64,000 nt of DNA from an uncultured Bacilli bacterium (lineage in GTDB: Bacteria > Bacillota_I > Bacilli_A > RF39 > UBA660): NCBI GenBank assembly GCA_934167885.1, contig CAKPMB010000006.1:1-64000 (forward strand), given 5' to 3'. The position numbers and the translations under genes were made by a program. Shown here one piece after another: positions 22,707 to 31,152 of the stretch. Position 1 is the stretch's first letter. Each line of letters starts with the position of its first letter. The notes beneath the pieces were generated by a model. That model was not told the DNA's origin. It ran no database searches and was given only the letters and a program-made list of their open reading frames with translations.

Positions 22707-24991
22707 TAGATAACCTCCTCATCATCATTACGATTATTTTCTAACTTAACCAAAACCTCACGCGGTTTAGAACCATTTTGTGGACCAATTATTCCTCTTT
22801 CTTCTAATAAATCGATAATACGAGCTGCACGATTATATCCTAATTTAAAGCGTCTTTGTAAAAGTGAGGCTGAGGCTTTTCCGGATGTAACCACAAACTC
22901 GACAATTTGATCATATAATGGATCATCATACTCTTCTTCATCACTATTAACGTCAGCTTGGGCGTGGGACGATACAGCATTTAAATTCATCATATTTTCA
23001 TCATATTGAGCTTTTTGTTGATTAACCGTCCAATCAACAAGACGTTTAATTTCTTCTTCAGTAATCCATGCTCCTTGAATACGAATAGGCGTATTTTCAC
23101 CACTTGGTAAGAACAACATATCACCACGGCCTAACAATTTTTCAGCACCAACCATATCAAGAATAGTTCGTGAATCAATACCACTTGATACAGCAAAACT
23201 GATACGTGATGGAATATTAGCTTTAATAACACCCGTAATAACATCGGTTGAAGGTCTTTGAGTAGCAATAATTAAGTGAATACCAGCAGCACGAGCCATT
23301 TGTGTAATACGCATAATTGAGTCTTCAACTTCTTTGGAAGCTACTAGCATCAAATCAGCAAGTTCATCAACAATTACCACAATATATGGCATTTTCTTCA
23401 ATTTTTCACCATCAGTTAAAGAAGCATTTTTCTTTTCAACCATCTCATTATATGTGCCAATATTTTTAACACCTTTTTCTTCAAAGACATCATAACGTCT
23501 TTCCATTTCACTAACAATTTTAGCCAGAGCTACTGATGCTTTTTTAGGATCTGTTACAACTGGCGCTAATAAATGAGGAATACCATTATACATTGACAAT
23601 TCAACTTTTTTAGGGTCAACTAACAATAATTTAACTTCATCTGGTTTAGCCCGCATTAAAATACTTGCTAAAATACAATTTATACAAACTGATTTACCAC
23701 TACCAGTTGCACCTGCTACTAATAAGTGAGGGGTTTTATTAATTTCGCAATACATAGTATTACTCATAATATCTTTACCTAAAGCAACAAGTAGTTTATT
23801 GCTCTCTTTATCTTTTGGAAGATGTTCCATAATATCTCTTATGTAAACTGTCGTTGTTGTGCTATTAGCAATTTCAATACCAACGGTTGATTTACCAGGA
23901 ATAGGCGCTAAAATACGGACATCTTTCTTAGCAAGAACCAAACTAATTTCTTTATTTATACTCGTTAATTTACTTAACTTAGTTCCAGCTTTTAGTGACA
24001 ATTCATACTGTGTAAAAGCTGGTCCTACAGTTACTGCCACAACTTTACCAGTAATGCCAAATTCACTTAAAACTTCTTCTAATTTCTTTATATTACTTTC
24101 AATATCATCTTGATTATTATTTTTAACAATCTTAGGCACATCTAAGATAGATGTTGGTGGCAAAACATAATTAGAAGGGGTTTGAACTACATTCTCACTC
24201 TTTGAAATATTTTCTTGAGGTGTAGGTGGTTCTTTAGTCTCTAACGAAGGAGCCTGACGATTTTTAAGCTCATCCATACTTGTAATAACCACTTTCTTTT
24301 CCTCTTCTTTTATATCGTCGACTGGTTCTGAAATTTTAATTTTAACTGCATCATCCACTTTACCAATCATATTATCATCATCATCTTTTTTATCAGTATG
24401 ATGTGGCACTAACTCTTTGCTTCTCTTTAACATTCTCTTAATAAGATCAACAATCGAAAAGCCTGTAAACAATATAATACCAGTAATTATTAAAACATAA
24501 TAAATTATGACCGTTCCTTCATAAGCAAACAATTTCATTGAAATACTTACTAAAATTCCACCAAACATGCCACCACCTATGTTTTTGAATGCTATATCAC
24601 GGGATACACCATCAACACTGCTAAAAACATTTACAACTTCATTAAAAGTTTCTTTCAAAATATCTTGTGATGTTTTAATATTCTCCATATAACTTAAATG
24701 CATAACCATCAAAACACCTGCTAAAACAATATATATCCCTAAAAGTTTTGAATTAAAGAAAAAAGGATACTCTTTATTAAAAATAATATATATACCTAAA
24801 GCAATAATTCCAATAAGTGGCACAATATACAAACTACCAAATAAAAAGGCAAAAAAAGCACATATTAATTTACCACAAGGACCATATCCACATAGGCCTA
24901 AAACACCAATTAAAATAAGCAAAATACCATATAATTCAATACTGTATTCAAACTTTTTAGGACTTTCTTTTTTCTTCTTTTTCTTTGCCAT
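22706..24991 (-). CDS. ftsK: FtsK/SpoIIIE DNA translocase
   Basis: 761 residues. N-terminal basic stretch and four membrane helices (about 18-185), an acidic linker, then the motor: an alpha domain, and a beta domain with Walker A GATGSGKSVCI, DPKKVEL and Walker B IVVIVDELADLM. The C-terminal gamma winged helix (QIVEFVVTSGKASASLLQRRF to EERGIIG) would read oriented KOPS/SRS sites. It pumps chromosomal DNA through the septum, and in a spore former into the forespore. First gene of a four-gene unit with overlapping starts. Confidence 0.95.
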   Translation of the reverse strand: MAKKKKKKESPKKFEYSIELYGILLILIGVLGLCGYGPCGKLICAFFAFLFGSLYIVPLIGIIALGIYIIFNKEYPFFFNSKLLGIYIVLAGVLMVMHLSYMENIKTSQDILKETFNEVVNVFSSVDGVSRDIAFKNIGGGMFGGILVSISMKLFAYEGTVIIYYVLIITGIILFTGFSIVDLIKRMLKRSKELVPHHTDKKDDDDNMIGKVDDAVKIKISEPVDDIKEEEKKVVITSMDELKNRQAPSLETKEPPTPQENISKSENVVQTPSNYVLPPTSILDVPKIVKNNNQDDIESNIKKLEEVLSEFGITGKVVAVTVGPAFTQYELSLKAGTKLSKLTSINKEISLVLAKKDVRILAPIPGKSTVGIEIANSTTTTVYIRDIMEHLPKDKESNKLLVALGKDIMSNTMYCEINKTPHLLVAGATGSGKSVCINCILASILMRAKPDEVKLLLVDPKKVELSMYNGIPHLLAPVVTDPKKASVALAKIVSEMERRYDVFEEKGVKNIGTYNEMVEKKNASLTDGEKLKKMPYIVVIVDELADLMLVASKEVEDSIMRITQMARAAGIHLIIATQRPSTDVITGVIKANIPSRISFAVSSGIDSRTILDMVGAEKLLGRGDMLFLPSGENTPIRIQGAWITEEEIKRLVDWTVNQQKAQYDENMMNLNAVSSHAQADVNSDEEEYDDPLYDQIVEFVVTSGKASASLLQRRFKLGYNRAARIIDLLEERGIIGPQNGSKPREVLVKLENNRNDDEEVI

Positions 24992-25016
24992 ATTATCACC
25001 ATACCATCTATATAAT

Positions 25017-25045
25017 ATTATATCTAACTAAAAAAATTATTGCAA
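25017..25045 (-). promoter_or_regulatory. Promoter of the ftsK operon
   Basis: Minus strand TTGCAA (25040-25045), 17 bp, TATAAT (25017-25022). Confidence 0.75.
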
Positions 25046-25066
25046 CAGAAGATTATTCTTATTTAA

Positions 25067-25095
25067 AGAAAAAACAAAGATATTTATCCTATCTT
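25067..25095 (-). terminator. Terminator of the 161-residue membrane protein gene
   Basis: Minus strand AAGATA, 7-base loop, TATCTT then a T-rich tail; overlaps the gene end. Confidence 0.6.
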
Positions 25096-25574
25096 CGTTT
25101 AATCAATGTTTTTTCACAAACACTATCTAGTGTTACATCATCTTCTATTAAATTATCATTTATTAACGTCTCATCACTAAGACTTTTCTTATCAAAATTA
25201 TCATAGGAAATATTTACATTTTTCTTCTTCGTATCATTTAAATATCCCTGTTTCTTTATTTCTAATTCATTACGATATTGAACTATTTTAGAAGCCATAT
25301 TATCACATGTTCTAATTGCAAACTCATTAGATAATAAACTAAAAATATCAGCAGCTGAAAACACCAATAAAGCAATAGATAAAATATGTAAACTACTAAA
25401 TGCTAAACTTAATCCTGTAGATGATAACAAAGCTATCAAAACTATTTTTAAAATCCTACTTTGTTTACGATACTTTTTATCGGCAAAAATTAATTTTTTT
25501 AGTGATTCATCTGCACTCATCATATGATCATTAAGATCTCTTATTAATTTTTCTAAATCATTATTATTTTCCAT
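25089..25574 (-). CDS. Unknown two-helix membrane protein with coiled-coil flanks
   Basis: 161 residues: helical N-terminal part (about 1-38), two membrane helices (about 40-60 and 64-82), then a long charged tail ending VCEKTLIKRR. Topology resembles the two unknowns at 11754-12759. No motif recognised. Stands alone between a terminator and the rpmF-yceD unit. Confidence 0.65.
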   Translation of the reverse strand: MENNNDLEKLIRDLNDHMMSADESLKKLIFADKKYRKQSRILKIVLIALLSSTGLSLAFSSLHILSIALLVFSAADIFSLLSNEFAIRTCDNMASKIVQYRNELEIKKQGYLNDTKKKNVNISYDNFDKKSLSDETLINDNLIEDDVTLDSVCEKTLIKRR

Positions 25575-25638
25575 AATCTCCTCAAAACATGTTTATGTTA
25601 TCACAATCAAAAAGACATGTCAAACAAAAAAAGAAAGC

Positions 25639-25827
25639 CTATGCCTCCTTATTTTCATTACTAATTACTTCTTCTTTCTTATAATATCCACATTTAGTGC
25701 ATACTCTATGTGGTTTAATCATTTCACCACAATTTGGACAAGCAACTACGCCCTTTGCAGTTAATGCATTATGAGCACGACGCATTCTCTTTCTTGTCTT
25801 AGAAACTTTTCTAAAAGGTACTGCCAC
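25639..25827 (-). CDS. rpmF: Ribosomal protein bL32
   Basis: 62 residues starting VAVPFRKVSKTRKR (GTG start read as Met). Zinc ribbon CPNC and CTKC are intact, so this is the zinc-binding form. The GTG at 25827 is chosen over the earlier GTG at 25836 because AAGGAG lies eight bases before it and L32 proteins begin MAVP. Directly follows yceD, as in most Firmicutes. Confidence 0.95.
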   Translation of the reverse strand: MAVPFRKVSKTRKRMRRAHNALTAKGVVACPNCGEMIKPHRVCTKCGYYKKEEVISNENKEA

Positions 25828-25843
25828 AATAATCACTCCTTTC

Positions 25844-26281
25844 TTATTCTTTAAAGAAATCTTTAAATGGATTATTTATATTCTTATATTCCCCTTCACT
25901 AATGACACGATATCCATCACCATCAATCTCAGTAATATCAGTTTTTTGTGTCCATCTAAGAGGAATTTCCAATACAATATAATGCCACAAAAATTCAATT
26001 AAATCAAGTTTTTTCAATGAATTTTCTAATTTTTCTTCAATTATTGAACTAAAATCATATGGAACAACACTATAATCAATAGCATCATGAAGATACATTC
26101 TTCCCTTCATCTCAAGATTAACAAGATAATTATCTTCATAATCATATTTTATTGTTCCTGATACGAAAACATCATCCATAGAGACAATATCCGTATTCTC
26201 AAACATTTCACTTGGAATGCAAACATTCGTATTGATTAAAATTTCATCTTTTGAATTCAACTCTTGTAAATCTATTTCCAT
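25844..26281 (-). CDS. yceD: YceD/DUF177 protein, 23S rRNA accumulation factor
   Basis: 145 residues with the DUF177 pattern: N-terminal beta region (TDIVSMDDVFVSGTIKYDYED) and C-terminal NPFKDFFK tail. Upstream of rpmF and divergent from tmcAL, matching the ylbM-ylbN-rpmF locus of Bacillus. Involved in 23S rRNA build-up and L32 expression in related bacteria. The usual Cys residues of some homologues are absent. Confidence 0.85.
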   Translation of the reverse strand: MEIDLQELNSKDEILINTNVCIPSEMFENTDIVSMDDVFVSGTIKYDYEDNYLVNLEMKGRMYLHDAIDYSVVPYDFSSIIEEKLENSLKKLDLIEFLWHYIVLEIPLRWTQKTDITEIDGDGYRVISEGEYKNINNPFKDFFKE

Positions 26282-26298
26282 AACGACCTCACTTAGTG

Positions 26299-26327
26299 AT
26301 TATACACTATATATTTTCTAAATTCAA
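26299..26327 (-). promoter_or_regulatory. Promoter of yceD-rpmF
   Basis: Minus strand TTGAAT (26322-26327), 17 bp, TATAAT (26299-26304). It is back-to-back with the tmcAL promoter. Confidence 0.8.
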
Positions 26328-26334
26328 ATAATAA

Positions 26335-26363
26335 TTACAAAATAAAGTATTTTATGATAAAAT
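26335..26363 (+). promoter_or_regulatory. Promoter of tmcAL
   Basis: TTACAA (26335-26340), 17 bp, TAAAAT (26358-26363) preceded by TG. Confidence 0.75.
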
Positions 26364-26378
26364 AACGTTGGTGATTTA

Positions 26379-27524
26379 ATGAAAAAAGTTGGTATTATCT
26401 GTGAATATAATCCCTTTCATAATGGTCATGTCTACCATTTGCAAAAGGTAAGAGAAATGTTTAAAGATGCTCTTATTGTTTTAGTTATGTCTGGAAATTT
26501 TACAGAGCGAGGTGACGTTTCAATCATTAATAAATGGGACAAAACAAAAATAGCTTTAGCATATGGTGTTGATCTAATAGTAGAACTACCCTTCCCTTTT
26601 GCTTGTGAAAGTGCAGATACTTTCGCAATGGGCGCTATTAAAATATTATCACTATTAGATGTTGATTACTTAGTGTTTGGTAGTGAAAGCGATGATATCA
26701 AAACTTTAGAAAATCTTGTTAATGTTCAGTTATATAATACAGAATATGAAAAATTAGTTAAGGAATATTTAGATTTAGGCAATAATTATCCAGTCAGCGT
26801 ATCTAAAGCTCTTTTAAATTTAACTAATCAACATATAACTTCTCCCAATGATCTATTAGGGCTTTGTTATATAAAACAAATAAAAAAACAAGATTCTAAA
26901 ATTATTCCCCTAACAATTAAACGCACAAGTGATTTTAATTCAAGTGAATTAAATGAGAATATTGTAAGTGCCAAAGCCATTAGAAAAGCTTTAAATGAAG
27001 GCATTGATATAAAAAATTATGTGCCAGTAGAAGTTTTTAATTATTTAAAGCAATATCAAAATTTTCAAGACAATTACTTCAAACTCTTAAAATACAAAAT
27101 AATCAGTGATATTGATGCGCTAGATAAATATCAAGATGTTAGTGAAGGTATTGATAAACGAATAAAAAAATATATTTTATCAGCTTCTTCATATCAAGAT
27201 TTGATTGAAAAAGTTAAAACAAAACGTTATACATATAATCGTCTTAATAGAATGTTTTTACATATTATTTTAGGTTATACGAAAGAAAAATCACAAAAAT
27301 TTAAAGAAATAACCTATATAAGACTTCTAGGTTTTAATATTTTAGGAAGAGAATATATAAAGAAACTAAAAAAAGAAACCACCTTTCCTATTATAACCAA
27401 CTATAGTGATCTAGAAGACGAAATGTTATCATATGAACTTAGAACATCATTCATATATTCTGAAATAATGGAAAATGATAGTTTAAAAAACATCGAATTA
27501 AAAAGTATTCCCATACAAAAATAA
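26379..27524 (+). CDS. tmcAL: TmcAL, tRNA(Met) cytidine acetate ligase (YlbM)
   Basis: 381 residues. Nucleotidyltransferase motif CEYNPFHNGHVYHL, the GNFTERGDVSIINKWDKTKIAL segment split around its Arg and Lys, and IVSAKAIRKAL as the ISSxxIR equivalent. It activates acetate with ATP and acetylates C34 of elongator tRNA-Met. One of only four leftward-to-right genes in the window, divergent from yceD as in Bacillus. The terminator begins inside its last codons. Confidence 0.93.
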   Translation: MKKVGIICEYNPFHNGHVYHLQKVREMFKDALIVLVMSGNFTERGDVSIINKWDKTKIALAYGVDLIVELPFPFACESADTFAMGAIKILSLLDVDYLVFGSESDDIKTLENLVNVQLYNTEYEKLVKEYLDLGNNYPVSVSKALLNLTNQHITSPNDLLGLCYIKQIKKQDSKIIPLTIKRTSDFNSSELNENIVSAKAIRKALNEGIDIKNYVPVEVFNYLKQYQNFQDNYFKLLKYKIISDIDALDKYQDVSEGIDKRIKKYILSASSYQDLIEKVKTKRYTYNRLNRMFLHIILGYTKEKSQKFKEITYIRLLGFNILGREYIKKLKKETTFPIITNYSDLEDEMLSYELRTSFIYSEIMENDSLKNIELKSIPIQK

Positions 27525-27538
27525 GGAATACTTTTTAT
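27501..27538 (+). terminator. Terminator of tmcAL, usable in both directions
   Basis: AAAAGTATTCC (27501-27511) and GGAATACTTTT (27525-27535) pair perfectly, followed by Ts. It overlaps the 3' ends of the convergent genes. Confidence 0.8.
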
Positions 27539-28122
27539 TTATCATAAAAGGCCTTAGGATAATTAGTTATTAAATATTCAGTTAATTCCGGATTATATAT
27601 CTTATCATTTTTTAAAATAACTTTATCATTGTAATTAACTAAATTAACATTAACAAAACATATTTCTTTAGAATCACTCATATAAACCGGATAATTTAAA
27701 TACTTTTTAGCATATTCATACAAATTATCATTATTAACTATCAGAACATAATTTTTAGGATATTTATCTAAAATACTTTTTAGTTTAAGGATAAATTCTT
27801 CGTTGTTATCATAAGAATTATGCAAATTAAGAAGAAGTATATCTTCATTATAATTAGGCAAAATATCCTCTAATTTAGGAATATAATAACGATATTTAGT
27901 GTTGTTGAAACGCACCTTTTTAATATCATCATAGTTCATTTTAGAAATATAGTTGTCTTTGTATAAATGATCATTCTCATAAACTACTAAATTTTCATCA
28001 TTTGAAAAACAGATATCAATCATTGTGCCACAACTACATTCATCATATTTATTGGCAAGTATTCCTTCAACACTATTTTTCTTAAAATAAGACGATAAGC
28101 CACCATTACTTATTATATGCAT
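27535..28122 (-). CDS. Degenerate glycerophosphodiester phosphodiesterase-like protein
   Basis: 195 residues. The fold-level pattern of GDPD is visible (start HIISNGG, then NSVEGILANKYDE, MIDICFSNDENLVVYENDHL) and the later TIM-barrel strands ILLLNL and YVLIVNN follow. Key positions are changed: HRG reads SNG, PENT reads KNSV, the ExD metal ligands read MID, and the catalytic HD reads END. It is shorter than active enzymes (about 240). Likely a pseudoenzyme or a sugar-phosphate binder; it is not a fresh pseudogene because the frame is fully open. Confidence 0.6.
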   Translation of the reverse strand: MHIISNGGLSSYFKKNSVEGILANKYDECSCGTMIDICFSNDENLVVYENDHLYKDNYISKMNYDDIKKVRFNNTKYRYYIPKLEDILPNYNEDILLLNLHNSYDNNEEFILKLKSILDKYPKNYVLIVNNDNLYEYAKKYLNYPVYMSDSKEICFVNVNLVNYNDKVILKNDKIYNPELTEYLITNYPKAFYDK

Positions 28123-28158
28123 ATATCACCTATATAATTTTATATAAAAAAAAGGAAA

Positions 28159-28716
28159 TTATGCACGTGATACATATTTTCCATCTTTACTTGAAATCAA
28201 AATTACTTCATCTTGTTCAATAAATAAAGGAACTTTAACTACTAATCCTGATTCAAGAGTAGCATCCTTCATTGCACTTGATGTTGTATTTCCCTTAACA
28301 GCAGGTTCCGTATGAACAACTTTCATTTCAATCTTATCTGGTAATGTCATACCTAACATTTCACCTTCAAAGAACATAATATCTACTTCTAAGTTTTCTT
28401 TTAAAAGTTTAGCATCATCGCCAATAACGCTTCTTGGCAACTCTATTTGTTCATAATCATTCATATTCATAAAATAATAAACATCATTCATTTCATACAA
28501 AAATTGCATTGGTTTCTTTTCAATTCTTGCTGCTTCTAATCTGATTGTTGAATTAAATGAATATTCTGCAATAGATCCTGTTCGTAAGTTTTTTAGTTTA
28601 GCTTTAACGATAGCTGCACCTTTACCAGGTTTTACATGTTCCTTATCAAGAACAGTATAAATATTTCCTTCATATTGCACAGTCATACCATTTTTCAAAT
28701 CATTAACATTTATCAT
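28159..28716 (-). CDS. efp: Elongation factor P
   Basis: 185 residues, full length, three OB-like domains. The tip loop reads VKPGKGAA with Lys32, the residue that is modified in Bacilli. Prevents stalling at polyproline. The end matches the family (SGLVVKVPLFIEQDEVILIS). Preceded by rpmG in the same direction. Confidence 0.96.
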   Translation of the reverse strand: MINVNDLKNGMTVQYEGNIYTVLDKEHVKPGKGAAIVKAKLKNLRTGSIAEYSFNSTIRLEAARIEKKPMQFLYEMNDVYYFMNMNDYEQIELPRSVIGDDAKLLKENLEVDIMFFEGEMLGMTLPDKIEMKVVHTEPAVKGNTTSSAMKDATLESGLVVKVPLFIEQDEVILISSKDGKYVSRA

Positions 28717-28743
28717 AACTTATCTTTCCCTTGCATATTTTTA

Positions 28744-28908
28744 TTATTTTTTCTCTTTATGAACTGTGTGTTTTTGACAACGAGAGCAATATTTACTTAA
28801 TTCTAATCTCTCAGTCGTATTTTTTACATTCTTATTAGTACGGTAATTTTCTTCATTACAAACAGTGCAAACTAATGTTTTACGTTGACGATTTCCTACT
28901 TTTGCCAT
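28744..28908 (-). CDS. rpmG: Ribosomal protein bL33
   Basis: 54 residues from ATG 28908 with RBS GGAGG. Reads MAKVGNRQRKTLVCTVCNEE and later YCSRCQKHTVHKE. Both CxxC pairs (14/17 and 41/44) are kept, so it binds zinc. N-terminal part is slightly longer than the common 49-residue form. Confidence 0.92.
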   Translation of the reverse strand: MAKVGNRQRKTLVCTVCNEENYRTNKNVKNTTERLELSKYCSRCQKHTVHKEKK

Positions 28909-29019
28909 ATGGACACCTCCCTTTTTCCTTTTGTATTATATCAAAGTCCTAATACAAATACAATATTTTTTGACACTTTTATGTGAAAGTTGCGTATCAA
29001 AATATATAATAAATAAGGC

Positions 29020-31152
29020 TTATGGGGTGCAACATTCATGAAAATTACATTTTCGTTTGTATGTCTTTTTAACATAACAATTCATTCCCATACCTACACC
29101 ACAATCGGCACTATTGGCCTTTTCACATGTTGTTTTAGAATAATTCGCTGAATTTGCGCTACATGACGTTGAAAAAGTATCGCTTGTTAATGTCCATTTA
29201 CTATAATTCTCACATGGACAACTATCACTACGAACACATTCTGGAGTAATAATCAAAGTAACCTTAGCTGGCTCACCTACTTTAACCTTATAATTATTTC
29301 CAACAGCATCAACAGCATTAGCATAAATTTCATACGTTCCTGCTTCACTTAACGTGTAAGTATAAGTATTAGTTGAAATGACGAGATTATCTTCTTTAGT
29401 TACTCTGTCTTTAACTATCGTAACATTTCTTTCAACAACACCTGACATATTGTCAGAAAAATTAATTGTAATTTGTTTAGAACCAGCATAGCTACCACTC
29501 GATGGATCAAAACTAATTGTTGGAACAGTCGTGTCAACAGATACGACTTGACTACTAACTTGATTATTACCGTTAGAAGCATTGTCAGTAACAGCACCAC
29601 TCTTTAAAGTCAAATAAGCACTTCCTTGACTATTTCCAGTTACCGTCACCGTATATTGATAACCATTTTCAATACTTTGTGGACTAGAAACTGCCACTGA
29701 CAAAATATTGCTCGATATCGAAATATCTGAAGACGTAATTTTTGAAGCTTTAAATCCATTGGAATCGGTGCACGATAACAAATATATGGCGGTCATCCGT
29801 TGACGAATGTATCTAGTTGATGGTCCTGTAAACGAACAATCAGGTTTTTTTGTGTCTATTTTATATGTCTGAGATTCTGTTTGAACATTACCAGCATTAT
29901 CATAAGCTTGACTATGTATTATCCATTCACCTTCACTATCAATAGTTACTTTATATGTGCCACCTGTTATATTATTAGCGCTCTTATTTGATATAACTAC
30001 ACCATTTTTCTTAACAAGAACATCCATATAATTTAGACCGCTACCACCTGCATCCGTTGATGTAATAGTAATCGCTTTTTTTGTATTATATGAATTACTA
30101 GTAGGATTATACTCTATTTTAGGCTTAGTTTTATCTATTTTATATGTTTGAGATTTTGTTTGAACATTACCAACGTTATCATAAGCTTTCGTTGATACCG
30201 TCCACTCACCTTCATCTGATAATGTAACAACACGTGATACTGAAAGTTCACCGGACGTGGCTTTCACTTTATCATATGATGCGTATAAAACCTTGTTTTT
30301 ATAAATCTCTATATCCATATAATTAATACCACTTAAAGCATCAACACTTGTTATTTTTAAATCAATATTTTTATTATAACTGCCACTTGCAATAGAATAT
30401 GTTATTGTTGGTTTTCCTATATCAATGCCAAAATCATTTGCTGAATATTTTTCATCATTTTCATTATTTGTTCTATCTTTAATAGCGCCTTTTAGTATTT
30501 TTAATTTAGTCTTTAATTCACCGCTTGCTTCACTTTTAGCCTTTAAGGTTACCTTCCATTTATAACCATTTGTTATTGTTTCTTTGGATGATATACTTTT
30601 AATTTCAAAAACGCCATCTTTTTCAAAAACTATCTTTTTGGTATCTAAATCTTTTAATGCGCCATCATCCGTGCACGTTAAATCAACCGTTATCGTTCCA
30701 TTTAAACCAGCATAACCATTAAACGGAGACGGATTACTAAAGAAACAATCAGGCTTACTCTCGTCACGTTTCGGTGGCTCAACACAATTTTTGGTTTTAT
30801 AACTATTGCATATTAAACAAGCATTATAACTAATATCGCTATAATTACTATTAGCAATAACCGTAACATAACTATCTGGACAATCTTTAGAATCTTTGGG
30901 ATCAACAAATTTATCCAAATATTGATTATTTACTAGATCACTCATTGTTACTTTAGAACCATTTGGAACACCGTTTTTAATGACAAACATCATCGCTGCA
31001 TTTTCCATGGTTATTTCATATTTTTTATATACTTCTTTTTTAGAATTATTCAAAATACTTTGATAAGTAAAAGAGGCAATAGTTATAAGTATTCCTAAAA
31101 CAACTATTATGGCAAGCAATTCGACTAATGAAAAGCCTTTATTATTACTCAT
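29020..31152 (-). CDS. Large prepilin-like surface protein with repeated Ig-like domains
   Basis: 710 residues. Type IV prepilin N-terminus: KGFSLVELLAIIVVLGIL, with the G/F cleavage site and Glu at +5, followed by a pilin helix. Beyond about residue 130 come repeated beta domains with a shared pattern (YKIDKTKPKIEYNP; YKIDTKKPDCSF; DTTVPTISFDPSSGSY), and a Cys-rich C-terminus (SCPCENYSKW to ECCTP). Probably assembled or anchored through a prepilin peptidase, displaying adhesive Ig domains. Its ATG overlaps the transketolase stop as ATGA. No pilus assembly genes are nearby. Confidence 0.8.
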   Translation of the reverse strand: MSNNKGFSLVELLAIIVVLGILITIASFTYQSILNNSKKEVYKKYEITMENAAMMFVIKNGVPNGSKVTMSDLVNNQYLDKFVDPKDSKDCPDSYVTVIANSNYSDISYNACLICNSYKTKNCVEPPKRDESKPDCFFSNPSPFNGYAGLNGTITVDLTCTDDGALKDLDTKKIVFEKDGVFEIKSISSKETITNGYKWKVTLKAKSEASGELKTKLKILKGAIKDRTNNENDEKYSANDFGIDIGKPTITYSIASGSYNKNIDLKITSVDALSGINYMDIEIYKNKVLYASYDKVKATSGELSVSRVVTLSDEGEWTVSTKAYDNVGNVQTKSQTYKIDKTKPKIEYNPTSNSYNTKKAITITSTDAGGSGLNYMDVLVKKNGVVISNKSANNITGGTYKVTIDSEGEWIIHSQAYDNAGNVQTESQTYKIDTKKPDCSFTGPSTRYIRQRMTAIYLLSCTDSNGFKASKITSSDISISSNILSVAVSSPQSIENGYQYTVTVTGNSQGSAYLTLKSGAVTDNASNGNNQVSSQVVSVDTTVPTISFDPSSGSYAGSKQITINFSDNMSGVVERNVTIVKDRVTKEDNLVISTNTYTYTLSEAGTYEIYANAVDAVGNNYKVKVGEPAKVTLIITPECVRSDSCPCENYSKWTLTSDTFSTSCSANSANYSKTTCEKANSADCGVGMGMNCYVKKTYKRKCNFHECCTP

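Noticed and set aside
20706..24991. ftsK neighbourhood as an integrated conjugative element
   Set aside because: The motor has the four N-terminal helices and gamma domain of chromosomal FtsK/SpoIIIE, and no relaxase or integrase is nearby.
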